Below, piece after piece: positions 11,746 through 25,900 of a stretch of 64,000 bases of DNA. Position numbers and translations under genes: made by a program. Position 1 is the stretch's first letter. Each line of letters begins with the position of its first letter. This DNA comes from Euryodendron excelsum (Eukaryota; Streptophyta; Magnoliopsida; Ericales; Pentaphylacaceae): positions 28,794,001 through 28,858,000 of the forward strand of contig CM065388.1 of assembly GCA_033060915.1 (NCBI GenBank). Direction: 5' to 3'. A model generated the notes under the pieces. That model saw only the letters and a list, made by a program, of their open reading frames with translations, was not told where the DNA came from and ran no database searches.

Positions 11746-14597
11746 GGTAGGCAAAACAGGGACTGGCGCCTGTTGTAGTGGCGCTAGGCCACTTTTTGGC
11801 TTAGTGCCACTCCAAGTGGTGCCAGTTACTTTGGGAAATTTCTAGGGTGACAAGAAATAGATCTTTGACCTTTGTGACATAAGGTAGAGGATTTGGGCGC
11901 CTGTCCTAGTGACTACCATGCAATTTTTGGACTGGCTTTACTATGAGTGAATTCAAAAAGTCCACAAATGATTTGGAAGGTTCCGAGAACCAGACTAGTG
12001 TCACACCTAGATTTTTTGAACCCAATGAATACACACACAAGCGAAAAAAATACTGTACTCTCTTGTTAAAACTCACCCTCCTAGAAGAATGAGTGCGACT
12101 AGGTTTGAATTGAAAATTGATTTGAATAAAGAGGTTTTGGAAAACAATTTGGAGTCGCCACCTAACTTGATTAAGGTGAGTTATGTCACCTAAAAACTAA
12201 GCACAATCCGAAGATTACACTTAGAGCTTTTGGGAAATGATTTTGAAAATACTTCCTCAAGAGAGGATTTTTAGGAAAACAGGTTATTTAGCAACCTTTG
12301 GAAAATATTTAAGCCCTATTTTGAAAATAACTCCATTTTGATCCTTGAAAACAGTGATCCTAGGTTCAGAGGTTGGTTATGTGTAGAAAATATGCACTAA
12401 GCCATTACCCTACCCCGCCCTTGCGGTACCTACATGTATATTCACCCCAGATTCACCTATGAGACTCTTCAACTAACAAATGTCCAATCTTATCCATTTT
12501 AGAAAAGAATTTTTAAAAGAATAATGCATGATGTGTAAATGCAAGAAAAAAATAGTTGGAAAATAGATTTGGAAAAGAAGAATTGAAGTTTAAAATTTGA
12601 AAGAAAGTTTAGAAATTGAAATTGAGGATTGAAAATAGATTTTTAGAATTGAAAATTGGAAATAGAACATAGAATTGGAAATTGGAAAGAAGTTGTGGAA
12701 TTGGAGATTTGAAAGAGGTTGTGACCACACCCGTAAGGGTTGCCTACGTATCCTTTTTAAGGAATCAGGGGAGTCGTAGTTTGGACAAGAGTCCGATAGA
12801 AACGAGATTTTTGATTTGAGAAAGTATTTGATTTGAACTTAGAATAGAAGATTGGAAATTGAAATTTGAAATTTGGAATTAAGAAGATTAGACTTTGATT
12901 TGGAAATATAGAACTTGGAGGAAAAATTTGGACTTGTTTTGGAAAGATTAAGGTTTAGGAAACCTAGACTTAGGAAAGAGAGGATTTAGGAAAGACTTGA
13001 GGTTAAGAAAGATTGGACTCGAATGTTGGACTTTGAAGATTGGAGAAAGATTGGATTTAGGAAATGTTCGAATTAGGAAAGTTTCAAATTAGGAAAGTTT
13101 CATTTTAAGAAAGTATTGATTTAGGAAAGTTTTGGTTTAGAAAGTTTTAAATTAGGAATGTTTTGAATTTGGAATGTTTCGAAGTAGGGAAGTTTTAAAA
13201 GTAAGAAAGTTTTGAATTTAGAAAGTTTTAGATTTGAAAAAATTTAAAGTTTAGGAAAGTTTAGAATTTTAGAAAGATTCAAAGTTTGAGTTTTAGAAAT
13301 TCTTGAAATTAGGAAAGGTTTGAGTTTAAGAAAGATTTGAAAACTTAGATTTGGAAAGTCGAAATTTGGAAAGGTATGGAATTAGGAAATATTTAGACTA
13401 GGAAGGATTTGGAAGTTTAAAGTTTAAGGAAAGATTTAAATGTTTAAGTTTTGGAAACTTGAGGTCTAGGAAAGTATGAGATTAGGAAGGATTGGATTAG
13501 GGAAGATTTGGCTTGGGAAAGATTGAGGTTCCTATTTCCTAAAACAAAGGATTGGATTTTATTTCTAAAAGGAGGTGTTTTGATTTTGTTTCCAAAAATG
13601 AAGGATGAGATCTAGTTTCCTAAACGGGAGATTGGATTTGGTTTTCTAAAGGGAAGATTAGATTTGACGTGGATTTAGAAGGATGAAATTTTAGAAACCC
13701 TAGATTGTGAAGACTATAGTTTTAACGTAGAAAATAAGTTTTTGGAAACTTATGATTTTTTATGTAAGATGGAGAGATTTTGGAAACCTAGGTTTTAAGG
13801 CAAGAGTGAAAATCATGTTTTGAGAAAGAAAATTAGGATTTCCTAATCGTGGACTCTAGGGTTTAACTTGGACTCTAAGAAAAGAGATTTTGAAAAGAGG
13901 GATTTTGTAGGAGATCTTAAAAAGGAGATTTTGGAAAGTAAACTTGAAAAGAGAGTTTTTCGAAAGGGATTTTAGAAAGTAAAACTTTGAGAGAGTTTTA
14001 GAAAGAAGATTTTGGAAGAAGCTTTTAGAAAAGAGTTTTTAGGAAAGAGATTGTTGGAAAGAGATTATTGGAAAGAAATTTAAGGAGTGTTTTTAGAAAA
14101 GGAATTTTGAAGAGAGCTTTTGGAAAGTCCTAAAAAATATTGTTCTTTTTTAAAGCGATTCTAACCATAAGAAGGTTAGAACCACTTTAAGATAATGGTT
14201 TTGAAAACAACAAAGATTTGAAAATATGGACCATATTGGACACTTTAAATGTAACACTTTTCTAAAGCAACCTTAACCATGAAAAGGATAAAATCACCCT
14301 AGGATTGTGATTTTGAAAACAAGTTTTGAAAAAGAAGATTTTGATGCAAGTTTGAAAATGATGTTAATGCAAGTTTTGAAAACGAGTTTGAAAACAAATT
14401 TTGGAAGAATGCAAGATCATGATATGCACAATACAAGTTGGGGTTGTGAACATACAAGGTTAAAGGCTTTACCACATAATCAAGGGGGCCGAACCCACGT
14501 GGTCTCCGGTTAGACTAAAAGAAAGCCCCTGACACGGTGACCTCCAATAGCCTAATCTAACACATGGACCGGGAAGTCCTTTGTTTCAAGCATACAA

Positions 14598-14753
<156 letters not shown>

Positions 14754-15177
14754 AGAAGATGGGGGATTAAAATAGAAGGAAACCCAAGTGGGTTTGGTGA
14801 GAGAAGAGAGAGAGAGGGGAGATGCGTAAACTTAAATAGAGAGTCTACCTTGTATCTTCTTTATTTTGCTTTGCTTTGCGCGCTTTGTTTTCCTTTCTTT
14901 GCTTCGATCTTTGCTTTAGTCTTCGTCTTGATCTTTGGAAACTTGTCTTGATCTTCGAGGGCTTCGGGTTGCAGCACTTCAAGTCTTCAACGGAGGCTTT
15001 GGAGGCTAGTATATGAGTGTGTATGAGTGTATAGGAGAGCTAGGGTTTGTGTATGGAGGCTAGGGTTTGGAAAACCTAAAGAAAACTAAGGTTTAGGGAG
15101 GCAACGAGCTCTGTATATCGAAGAGAAGGGTTTTCAGACTGAGTTTGCGAACCTCTTTCACGCTGGAAGATGCTCTG

Positions 15178-15185
15178 TATTTATA
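15178..15185 (-). promoter_or_regulatory. LTR TATA box (S2)
   Basis: tatttata on the plus strand (TATAAATA in LTR sense). In the sense direction it is preceded by palindromic elements at about 15208-15300 with arms such as gcgccact/agtggtgcc. Confidence 0.6.
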
Positions 15186-16534
15186 GAGAGAAGAATGACC
15201 TAGCGCTTATTGTAGTAGTGCCAAGCTAAAAATCCTTCTAGCGCCACTAGTAGTGGTGCCAAGACAAAATTTGGCCTGGCACCACTACTAGTGGTGCCAG
15301 CCACTTAGAAAAGTTTTAAGGTCAGCAAGCAACATATCTTCAGAAGATTTGGGCGCCTGTACTAGTGACTACCATGCAATTTTTAGCTTGGCTTCACCAA
15401 GAGTGACTCCAGAAGGTTTGGGAAGGATTTAAGGGACCGGGAATGGCCTGGAAGGCCGAAAAAAGGTAGGAACCCTTAGAATAGTGTATCGGAGGTAATA
15501 GACTTGAAAAATGATGACAGGATGTGTTGGAAGGGTTGACCGGGCCAATAGGGGTAAAACAGTCGATTGGACCAAAAAGCTGCCAAGATAGACTCAGAAT
15601 GTCCCGGAAGAAGACTCAAGATTTGGAAACATTATTTAGAATGTTCCCAAAGGTTACCGGTTTGATACCCAGAGCCGGTGTGGTAGGAAAAAGTGATAGC
15701 CCCCTAGGGGTAAAACAGTTATTTTGTACCGGGTTTGCCGGAACTGACTCGGAATGATTTGGAAAGATAATGGAAGGTTGAGAATACTATAAGAAGCATT
15801 ATTGAGAGGTTATTGGTTTGATACCTAGAGCCGGTGTGGTTCCCGGGGCATTCAGATGCCTAAGGGTAAAATGGTCATCTTGACTGGAAAGTCTCAGAAT
15901 TGGCCCGAAACTGGCTAGAAGACACCTAGTCATACCGGATTGCCTTTAAGACAATCTTGGAAGGGTGGACTTACCATTCTGCGAACTTAGGTATTTTCTC
16001 AAGAAATGTGCCGAAAATGGCCCTAAGGGTAGTTTGGTGATTTTTCACCGAAGTGGGCTAACAGGCACCGGTGTTGACATGAGTTTTGAGTGTTTTCACC
16101 ACTCTGATGACGGTCCCGTGATATAGGGGTTTGTTGCAATTCCCTATATCGAATTGTTTAAAAGTATTTTTGCTACTCTGACGCTTGCGATCTTTGTGAG
16201 TATTTTCGCTACTCTAACGGTTCATGATCATTCCCGAGACTGCCTAATCTCAGGAAGCTGCTAAATGGACTTAGCGCCTGAGGAATCAACTTTCTCAAAA
16301 GGCGTGCTGAAACGGACATTTCTGCATTGGCTGGCTAGCAGGCACCAAAGGTGGACCATTCTACCATCTCGGGGACTTGAGGTCTCGTCCCAGGCGACGA
16401 GTTTGAAGGGACTTACCGTTCTGAAGAGTTCACTAGGAAATGTGTCGGGCAGGATAGACTTACTGCCTCGAGGAATCAACTTTCTTGAGGGAGGGATTTG
16501 AATTGGAATTGGAATTGGAATTGGACTTGAAAAA

Positions 16535-16680
16535 AAAAAGGGACTTACCATCTTCAAGAAGACGTGCCTATTAAAATTGGAAAAGGGACTTACCGTCTTC
16601 GGAAAGACGTGCCTATTGGAATTGGAAGGGGGACTTTTTGTCTTTGGAAAGACGTGCCTATTGGAATTGGACCGAACAAT
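16535..16680 (-). repeat. U3 tandem repeat, short form (S2)
   Basis: About three shortened units with the core ggacttaccgtctt...aagacgtgcctattggaattgg. It is the antisense counterpart of the 78-87 bp arrays at 30063 and 61290, but each unit here is only about 55-60 bp and lacks the attcctcgagac half. Confidence 0.6.
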
Positions 16681-17955
16681 GTCTCCAAGGGCATTTTGGT
16701 CATTTTGCCTCTATTTGGGCCCTAAAGGCCCGTGAAGCAATTGATTGACGGGATTAGACTTGGAAAGTTGATTTAGATTGGAATACGTCCATATTGACTT
16801 GAATACAAGTCTGGATGGATTGGAGGCTGCCGAGCGGGCAAAAATGGGGTGCTTACAACTAGGTCGGTAATGGATGGGAACCCTAAAAAGAGTGTCCCAA
16901 GGGTAACTAGCTTGAGAACTAGAGCCAAAATAGTTAAAAAGGAAGACTGGCTCACCAGGAGTGAAACGGTCATTTGAACTGGGAAAACACCGGAATCAAC
17001 CCGAAGTGACCAATGGGAAGGGTCAAAGCTTGGAACCACTATTACGAGTGTTTTGAGAGATTGCCAGTTTGATACGAAGAGCCAGCATTATTGGAAAAGG
17101 TGACTGGCTCACTAGGAGCAAAATGGATATTTTGCACTATGCTTACCAAAATGGACTCAAAATGGTTTGGAAAGGTATTAGAAGGTTGGGAATACTATTA
17201 GAAACTTTCTCAGAAGGTAACCAGTTTGATACTCAAAGCCAGTGTAGTCCCTAGAAACGATTGGATGCTTACGGGCAAAATGGTCATTTTGTCCAATGGG
17301 CAATTTAGTCAATTTTCACCGAAATGGGCTAGCAGGAATTATTGTTGACCCGAGTTTTGAGTGTTTCCATCACTCTGATGTTGTGTGATGAGTTGGTTTC
17401 CAAAGGTAACTCGTCCTCCGATAAACATGCCACGGCCAAGAGACGTGGTCAGTCTCATGACATGGGGGTTTGTTGGCATTCTCAATATCGACTTATTTGC
17501 TAGTGTTTCCGCCACTTTGACGGTTATGATGTTTATTACTGTTTACGTCACTTTTACAATGTGCATTTATTTCAGAGATTACCTGATCTCGGGAAGTTGC
17601 TAGATGGTCTTATCGTCTGATGGATTAACTTTCTCGGAAGATGTGTCGAATAGCATACATTCTACTTTAGAAGGCTAGTAGGTGCCAAAAGTGAACCGCT
17701 CTACCATCTCGGGGACTTAGGTTCCATCCTGGTCAATGAGAATGAAGGGATTTATCGTTCTGAGGGATTTTATGTTTTCTCGATAAACATGTCGTGCTGG
17801 ATGGACTTACTAACTGAGGGATCAACTTTATTAAAAGACTTACCATCTTTAGGAAGACGTGCTAATTAGAATTGAACCAAGCAATGCCTCAAGAGCATTT
17901 TGGTTATTTTGCCTCTATTAGGCCTAGCGAGCAAAAATAGGGTGCTTACGAATGG

Positions 17956-19191
17956 CAACTCTTTCTTTTTCTGGGGTTTTGCCCCTCCTTTAGCCTGAGC
18001 TTACCTTGATTAGATGATGATAACATTTTGTACCTTTCTCAACCTTCTAGTCGATTCTAACTTCCTACTCGAGTCAGTGTCTAGGATTATTTGGCTTGAA
18101 CTTTCAATCTTTGGGAGCTTATGTAGCGACTTACATGAACTTTGGCAGGGCAATGAGCAGCCAATCTTTCAATCTGAAGAGGCTTTACTTTAGGACCATA
18201 ATGTAGGCTAAGTTATGGGGTTTTAAAAAATCAAGTGGGATATGCAGCTCAAATTTAATATTGTTTCTAGTAGGGTTTCGATCCGCACCATCCTGAGTAG
18301 GTTTTGTCCCATAATATCCTTATTTTGCCTTGGCAACGTGTCCAGCTCATATAAACCAAAAAGTCCCTTTTCAATCGGAGAGAACTTAAACAAAATTTTA
18401 ATGTAGGCCATGGTTTTGGATTTTTACAAGAAAAGAGAAAGGCTCGAACCTATTACTTCTACTAGGTTTCTTTATTACATAGGATAACCTTTAATATTTT
18501 TATTCAAATATCACTTGCCTTTCCCTTTTACCATGGTGTCTTTGTTTTTTGGGTTTTGCCATTGCAAGCTCTTTTCTTTTTCTTTTTTTGAGGTGGATAC
18601 TTCTACAATCCCTCTTACTTGGATATACTCTCTCTCAGTGCTTTATTCTGACCCATTATGGACAATGATCACTAGGTTGGGGCTTGCTTAGGAAGAAATT
18701 TAACTGGCTTAACAGGTTTGACAAAGGTTGGTTTTTAACTATATGGAAAATGAAATGAGGGCCTCCTCTTCATTTTGAACTGGATTACTTGATCCCTAGA
18801 GCCTTTATGTTGTTTCAAGTGAAGAAGAAAGGACATTCTTTGCCGAGTTTTCTACTATCTGCTTGCCCTAGTGTTGGAGAATGGTTTTGGATCAGGGTTG
18901 ACAAGAAATCTTTTGCTTTCTGCATGGCACCAATGGGGTGAGCAAATGGAATATATATATTTTTTTGTTTCCAGGGAAATTTGAAAGATGGCTTCTCTCC
19001 CTCTTGATAGTCTGGCTACCTATCGCTTCGCTTTGGTGTCTTGTGAGTGCTGCTTTTTGGGTGGTCTCCTCACTCACTCTCCGCTTTCCTCTTTTTAGAA
19101 ATCTGACCATTCGGCGAGTGGCTAACTCATGCTACCATGTCCTTCAAGTCAAGTCTTCCACAAATAGAGCACACCCCTTTTTTAAAAGTAT
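17956..19191. other. Element A spacer between PMD and gag genes
   Basis: Non-coding continuation of element A after S1. Anchors shared with B are the reverse complements of the ggttgagccagaagaaaggcc and gactggccacttatcgctc stretches (B 44283 and 44122), here near 17990 and 18150. No reverse transcriptase, integrase or other recognisable frame is present. Confidence 0.6.
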
Positions 19192-21418
19192 TCACCATTC
19201 ACAAGAGTATGAGATAACAACCTTTGAATGAAAAACTATCTCTTTATTACTACAAATTTGAAATTCTCCCTTATATTGCATAAGATTTTTATTGAAATGA
19301 AAATGTGGACATGAATTTAAAGACAAAAAAAAAAAGGATAGAAAGAAAGCAGGTGATAACACCCCTCTCTTGTACGCTTTTGGGGGAACCCTCTTAGTAG
19401 GTTTTATAATTATGCCCACATCTTCAATGCTCCATCCATTATTTAGATCACCGGACCAGGTAAGGTAGGCGGGTGTTTCTTTTAAGGCTCTTGGTGAGTT
19501 GACAGTGATGATGCAATTGTCAGCCTTGTTGACTTTCTTATTTTCCTCCATTGTCTCTTCAGTTTCTTCAGTAAATAGGTTAGGTAGCTCACCTCCTTTT
19601 GATTCAAATGGCTCTACCAGTACTTTTAGCTCCTTAAGGCCCCAACCTATGTCTTCATAGTCGAATTCAATCACGGGCCAAAGGTTTTCTGATAGGTTGA
19701 GTTTGGCCGCGACATGCTTAGTGTGCAAGAATTTATCTACCCAACTGTCAATGGTGATGTTTTTGGCAGGGACCTTCTCTATGGGTATGGACTCTTTGAC
19801 TAGCCAGTCAGAGGGGTCGTGCACTTTATTTGGATTATAGAGATAGATTGGGCATGATGGGATTTCCTCCTCCCAGTCGCTTTCTTCATCAGTTTTTCTC
19901 ATCAAAATAATCCTCGATCATGATCTCCTCCGGTTCATCCCCCTCTTCTATTTCTTTTAGTATCTGGTTGATAGTATGATCTGGTAAAGGGTTTGTTGTC
20001 ACAATAGGAGTTGGAGTTGGGCTTACTAGTTATATGTCGATGGTCTTATTGTCTATCAAGTCTTGAATGTTGTGCTTGAGGGAGAAGCTGCTTTCAGTGT
20101 CATACCCTTAACCGCCTGAATGGTATTCGCAAGTACGGGCACCATTGAAGGTTGGAGGTAAAGGGCTTGGCAATGGACGGGCCGGTATGGGCTTTAATAT
20201 GTTATTCTTTAAGAGGTTATGATAGGCTTTTGTCTGAGTGCAAGCTAGGGTATCAAAGATGCGGATGCGCTAGGTTGGCTTACTGGAGTTGAAATTGGGT
20301 TGTGCCCTAGCAGAGACAAAGTTGGGCATCTGAGTAGGCATGGTTAAGGTGGGTATAGGCAATATAGGATGTGAGTGGGGTGGTGGGCAGTATTGCGGTG
20401 GTTGAATAGGTAAGATGGCTAACATTTCACTCTCCTTAATTTCCCCTCTTATAGTTGTCACCTTTCTGGCTATGTTAGCAAAGCTTTCTCCAGTCTTTGC
20501 ATAGGGGTCTGTAATCCTTCCCGTCTTGTGACTGTTTTCTATTATCTCCCCTTGCATGATATGCTATGAGAAACTTTTTTCCATATTTGTGCAGAGCTTT
20601 TCATAATATATGCCTTGGAAGGTATGCACGAATAGTTATACATACCCCTTCTCTTCTAGAGGGGGATTGACTTGTGTTGTTGCTTCTCTCCACTTAAGGG
20701 AATAGCTTTTAAAGCTTCATTTATCTCATTCGCTCATTGTCATCAAGGACCAACGGTCAGAGGTTAGATCTATATTGTGGCAGTATTGGGCTTTGTACGC
20801 ATTAACTAGCTCAATCCAGGTTATGACCTTCCTCATATCAAGTTGAGCAAACCACTGCAGAGCAGATCCAGTTAAACTATGTTGGAAGAGTTGCATGAGA
20901 AGCTTCAGGTCATTTCCATGGCCACTTAATGGCCCAACGTAAAGGCGAAGGTGGGCTATAGGATTGCCAATGCCATCATACTTTTGAAAGTCAGGCACTT
21001 TAAACTTGGCCGGGCTTGGATAGTCTTGGAAAAAGCAAAGCTCGTTGTAGGAAGTGAGCCGAAAAGGGTGGTCATGGCTTTAAAGGCTTCGTAAAGAGTC
21101 TTCTAAGCCTTGGATCTTCAAGCTAAGGGGTTCTAATGTAATTCTTTTTGTGACAGGCGAGAGCAGTATGGTCGCTTTTTCTTAAGTGTTGGCCCCTTTG
21201 TAGTCCTCTTTGTTTCTATCCATATTGTTAGATTCACGCACAATCCTGGGGTTAGTAGGTTCGGAGTCTTTGGGAAGAACCGTGGATGTTGATGGGGCTA
21301 AAACAACATCTTTTTTAGCCATAGCTTGGATGAGCTTAATCATCTCATCAATCCTAGTTCACATCTCATTAACCTCCTCTCGAGAAACTAGGGAGGACTT
21401 ATCAGGATTGGCTTCCAT
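19192..21418 (-). pseudogene. gag: gag of element A, decayed
   Basis: The start is MEANPDKSSLVSREEVNEM at 21418, placed by alignment with B. Stops follow early (TGA directly after NEM; later TAA codons). The Retrotrans_gag capsid domain is readable at 20998-20726: MPDFQKYDGIGNPIAHLR, LLMQLFQHSLTGSALQWF, ITWIELVNAYKAQY. Then comes a linker with GRITDPYAKTGESFANIARK (20557-20270). The knuckle near 20095 is ruined: the B motif C-x2-H-x5-H-x4-C has a stop before it closes, the second H is Y and the last C is S. The acidic C-terminal part, 19905-19192 (DEESDWEEEIPSCPIYLYNP, then AYKRGVLSPAFFLS), is a long clean frame of 237 codons that B and C share in pieces. Confidence 0.8.
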
Positions 21419-21514
21419 TAACAAAGCTCTTTATCAAGTGATGATCGAGTCTTTAGGTGACTGTGGATCTTCTTACGAGCAATTATGTCCTTTTGTGGTG
21501 TTGTCTCTATACCC

Positions 21515-21532
21515 CTAGGAAATGAAGGAAAG
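21515..21532 (-). promoter_or_regulatory. Splice acceptor upstream of gag (element A)
   Basis: On the minus strand, ccttcatttcctag|gggt ends at 21515, with a pyrimidine-rich tract before it. It is 97 nt upstream of the gag ATG. Copy B has ttccatttacag 90 nt upstream of its ATG. The conserved position suggests a leader intron in the sense transcript. The donor was not found. Confidence 0.45.
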
Positions 21533-22395
21533 AGGAAAAGGAAGAAAAACAAGAACACAAGCCCTGAGTTAGTGTTTGATATTTATAAAGCTTTATGCGA
21601 TGCATGCCTTAGGGGTGTCCCTACTCGAGAGGTAGACTAAACATGATGCATTTGGCTTGCTTTTGGAGATAAAGATTTTGTAATTGTATGCAGATACTTT
21701 ACTGTTGATTGAGAACATACATTCATTCATAGGAAGTAAAATGGTACATTAAACTTTGAGTTTAAATACAGGAAAATTGAAGTACATTTTAATTGGGGGA
21801 AGGGGAATATTTTCCTTAGGACTTTCGCCTATCTACTTTTACATTTGAAATCCTAAACTACTCTTGAGTCTTCAGATTCACCTTCTCTGATGGAGGTCCA
21901 TGAGAGACCTTGCTTCTAGATTCCCCCATTGTCTTCTTAGCAACCCTATCCATGAGTAGAGAGGGATTGGGGCCCCTCTCATGAAATGAGATTCAATGCA
22001 TATTATGAGTCCTTAGGGTTGCTTGGAACCCTTTAGATTTTGGGTAAGTTTAATTCGAGGGAGAGTGAGCTTGGTGCCACTCTCTATGGGCTGATCATAT
22101 GCATAAGACTGCAGTGACTTGAGTCACTTTGGAACTCTCATCTCGAAATGGAGTATTAAATGCATGTATATGTATATAAGAGTATAAGGAGAGACAGGGC
22201 AATGGTAAAGTAATATGCATACATGAACATTATACAAGCATTATAACAGCATTAATAGAGAAGAATAAAGGAAAGTAAAGCGGTCACCCTTTCCTTCATG
22301 GTTTCGAAATTGACGTGCATGTCTTAAATCCAGTAGAGATTCGACTATGCACAGGTTTTTAAATGAGCATGAGGTTGAGGGTTTACTAATACTTT

Positions 22396-22674
22396 CTAAG
22401 AAGACTCTATTCCAGGATCTTCAAACTTGGGCCCACTCCCCAAGGTGGTGCCATTATCAATTGGTGATCCGAGCAGGGGAATCATCAAGAGGTCGTAGGC
22501 TGGGATACTGATATAGTATCCGCCCACAACCAATATATCGTTCCCCCTTCTAACTAAAAGGGACATAATCAAGTAGAGAATGCAAATATGCAAATGCGAG
22601 TGCACGTGCAGTGTGTGTGTGAAATTTTGAAAAACAGAAGAAAGGGCCCAACAATTCCCATCAATCCTATCCAT
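22396..22674 (-). CDS. Conserved short leader ORF upstream of gag (element A)
   Basis: An intact 92-codon frame, MDRIDGNCWALSSVFQNF to GSGPKFEDPGIESS. It lies between PBS and gag, about 1 kb from the gag ATG. Copies B (39465) and C (53955) encode the same start (MNGSCWALSSTFK) and the same end (GSPTDHGTTSGSGPRFEDPG), but in different frames because of an extra base shared by B and C near the middle. The peptide has no domain I recognise and no clear membrane segment. A splice-acceptor-like ttttatag|gtgg lies just upstream in A, B and C. It may be coding, like the extra ORF1 of some Ogre elements, or simply conserved leader RNA. Confidence 0.4.
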   Translation of the reverse strand: MDRIDGNCWALSSVFQNFTHTLHVHSHLHICILYLIMSLLVRRGNDILVVGGYYISIPAYDLLMIPLLGSPIDNGTTLGSGPKFEDPGIESS

Positions 22675-22943
22675 TCCATCCTGTCATTCATGACAATTTA
22701 TATAGACAATAAAAATAAATGTGAACATGGTCCACCTATAAAATAAAATACAAAAAGTCAGTACCTTGATGACAAACTTAATGTAAAATAAAATGATTGA
22801 GTGTGAATTGAATGCAAGTGATGATAATCCTTGAAAAGTTTGATTTTGAAAATTTTGAAGTAGATAGAATTGGATAAATTAATCAAAGATATTAGGATGA
22901 GTGAAGGGTGAATAGATATGATAATTGCCTAACCCTCTAGGCG

Positions 22944-22961
22944 TCTCTAGTGGAGTCACCG
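22944..22961 (-). other. Primer-binding site, element A
   Basis: The reverse complement of tctctagtggagtcaccg aligns with TGGCGACTCCACTGGGGA of copy B, with a few transitions. It lies two bases inside the 5' LTR end at 22964. It is of the tRNA-Arg type used by Tat/Ogre elements. Confidence 0.75.
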
Positions 22962-22963
22962 GT

Positions 22964-25900
22964 TGTCGTGTCTTGATTTTTCGCACTCGAAATAATATGT
23001 GGAAAACACACTGTACTCTCTCATTAGAACTCATCCTCCTCGAAGGACGAGTGTGACTAGGTTTGAATTGGAATTGATTTGAGTAATGGCTTTTAGAAGA
23101 GGTTTGGAGTCACTACCTAACATTATTAAGTTAAGTTAGGCCATCTAAAACTAAGTAAAGTCCAAAGACATAAACTTAGGGTTTTTGAAAAGGTTTTGAA
23201 AAACTTTCTCAAGATAGGGCCTTTTTTTGGAGAAAACAAGTTGTTTCGCAACCTTTGAAAAATTTTAAGCCCTTTTTGGAAATAACTCTATTTTGGTCTT
23301 TAGAAAACAATGATTCTATGGTTCGAAGGTTGGTTACGTATAGGAAAACTGCACTAGGCTATCACCTTATCTCCCCCCCCCCTCTTGCAGTACCAACGTG
23401 TCTTTTCACATTAGGTTCACTCATTTAGAATCTCCAATTATCCAATGTCCAATTATATCTACTTTGAGAATTTTCGAAAGATGTTTGTGTCATCACTTTA
23501 AGGACAATGTCATGCATGATATGCAAGTGCATGAAAAAAATTTGAGAAGAGACTTTGAAAAAGAGAAATTAGAATTTTGAAAAAGGTTATGACCACACTC
23601 ACGAGGGTTGCCTATATATCCCTTTGTTGGGAATCAGGTCAGTCGTAGTTCGGACTCGGCGTCCGATTAAAAATAGAAACTTTAGGGTCTTTGAAAAGTT
23701 TGACTCGAGAAGGGTTTCATTTGAACTTTGATTAGAAGATTAGATATTGAACTATTATTTGAAATTGACTTTGATTTGAAATCGAATTTTGAAGTAGAAC
23801 TTGGATTGATCTTAGAAAGTTTGAATTCAAACTTTGAAATCATCTCGACTTGAATTGGGATTTGAAAACCATCTTGAACTTGGAAATCATCTAGATTTAG
23901 ACTTGAGAATTAGAAAAAAGGTTAAAGCTTCCTAACTTAGGGTTAGGGGTTAAACTAGGATTTCGGCCTCCTAGGGTTTAGACATGCACTTAAAATAGAA
24001 GGGTTTGATTGAAACTTGAGAAGTTTGATTTTAGGAAAATTTCGAATTAGTAAAGTTCTATTTTAAGAAAGTTTGGTTTTAGGAAAGTTTCAAATTAGGA
24101 AATACTTGATTTTGGAAAGATTTAGTTTAGGAAAGGTTTGAGTTTGGAAAGGTTTGAATTTAAAATTTGAAAAATTCGAATTTGGAAAGATTTGGTTTAA
24201 GAAGAATTGAATTTGGAAAATTTACATTTGAAAAGGTTTGACCTAGGTTTGTGGTAACTTGGATTTTAAGCAATCCTAGGACCTAAGGTTTATGCAACGC
24301 GTTTGAATTGGAAATATTATATTTCATTTGAAAAAGGAAAGTTTTGTTTTTAGAAAGTTTTAAAATTTAAGAAAGGTTTTGAAATTAGGAAAGATAGAAA
24401 TTAGGAAAGATTTGATTTCTATTTCCTAAAGCAGAATATTATATTTTATTTCCAAAAATAGGCTATTTGATTTGGTTTCCTATTTAGACAAGATTTGATT
24501 TGACTTGAAACTGGAAAGTTTCAATTTGGGAAATCTATCATTTTATGTGAATTTTTGAATTAGAAAATCTATGATTTCATGTAGAAAATGTTTTCAAAAA
24601 TCTATAATTTAATGCAAATAGAAAGCCATGATTTTATGTGAGACAACCGAGGGTTTCCCAAATGGACTCTAGGGTTTTGGCTTGAACTTCAAGACTTCAA
24701 AGTTTTTGGAAAGTAAATCTTTTGTAAAGAATTTTTAGGAAGTGGATGTGCAAAACTATTTGGAAAGGTTTGAATATAGACTTTTGAAAGTCTCTTAAAT
24801 ATCTCATTTTTCTAAAACGATTCTAATCATGAAAAGACTAGAACCATTCTAATGTTGTGATTTTGAAAACAACTAGGGTTCGAAACCCTAATATGGACCT
24901 TGATAGTCTCATTGAATACAACACTTTCTTAAAATAACCTTAAACATGGAATGACTATAATCATCTTAGGGTTGTGGTTTTGGAAACAAGTAGGGTCTAA
25001 AACCTTAATATGGACCACAATGGTCTCATCGAATATAACACTTTCAGAAAACAGCCCTAACCATTGAATGGCTAGAATCATCTCAAGATTGTGGTTTTGA
25101 AAGTAAGTTTGAAAACAACTTTCTTGTATGCAAGTTTTAAAAGAAAACTTTTGAATGCGATATTAAATGCAATGTATGAACATGACAACCACAATGCAAT
25201 AGGGACGTGAACACAATAGGTTAGGCTTCACCACATAACCAAGGGGGGTAGGACCCACATTAGGTTAAACTTGAAGAAAATTCTCAACACGGTGCCTTCC
25301 TCCAAGGCTTTTCTAGGCATGAACCAGGAAGTCCCTTATTTCAAGCATGCAAGAAGAGCGAGTAGAAGATGGGGATTAAAATAGAGAATAGTCCAAGTGG
25401 ATTGGGAGGGAGAAGAGAGAGAGTGGGGATTACATAAAAGTAAACAATATCCTACCTTGTCTTCTTCTTTAGTTGAATACTTTAATGGAGGACTAGCTTG
25501 ACCTTTGAGAAGATCATCAAGAGCTTCCAAGGATTGGACTTGATCTTCAATGAAGAGGGGAGGCTAGGGTTTGAGAGAGCCTTGAGAGAATTAGGGATTT
25601 GGAGGCAACTCAAAGTCTATTTCAGAGAGACAGTGTTTTTGGAGCAATTTTGCTGACCCAGAATACAGAGGGGGTGGCTTATATTTATAGGCAGCCAAAA
25701 ATCCTCTTGGCACCTATTGTAGTGGCGCCACTCCCTTAGGAAATTTGTTAGGGTAGCAAAAAACAGATGTTTGACCCTTGAGACACAAGGCATAAGATTT
25801 GGGTGCCTATTCTAGTGACTACCATGTAATTTTTGGCCTAGCTTCACTAGGAGTGGCTCTGGAAAATCTCGAAATGATCCGAAAGGTTTCGAATAGCAAG

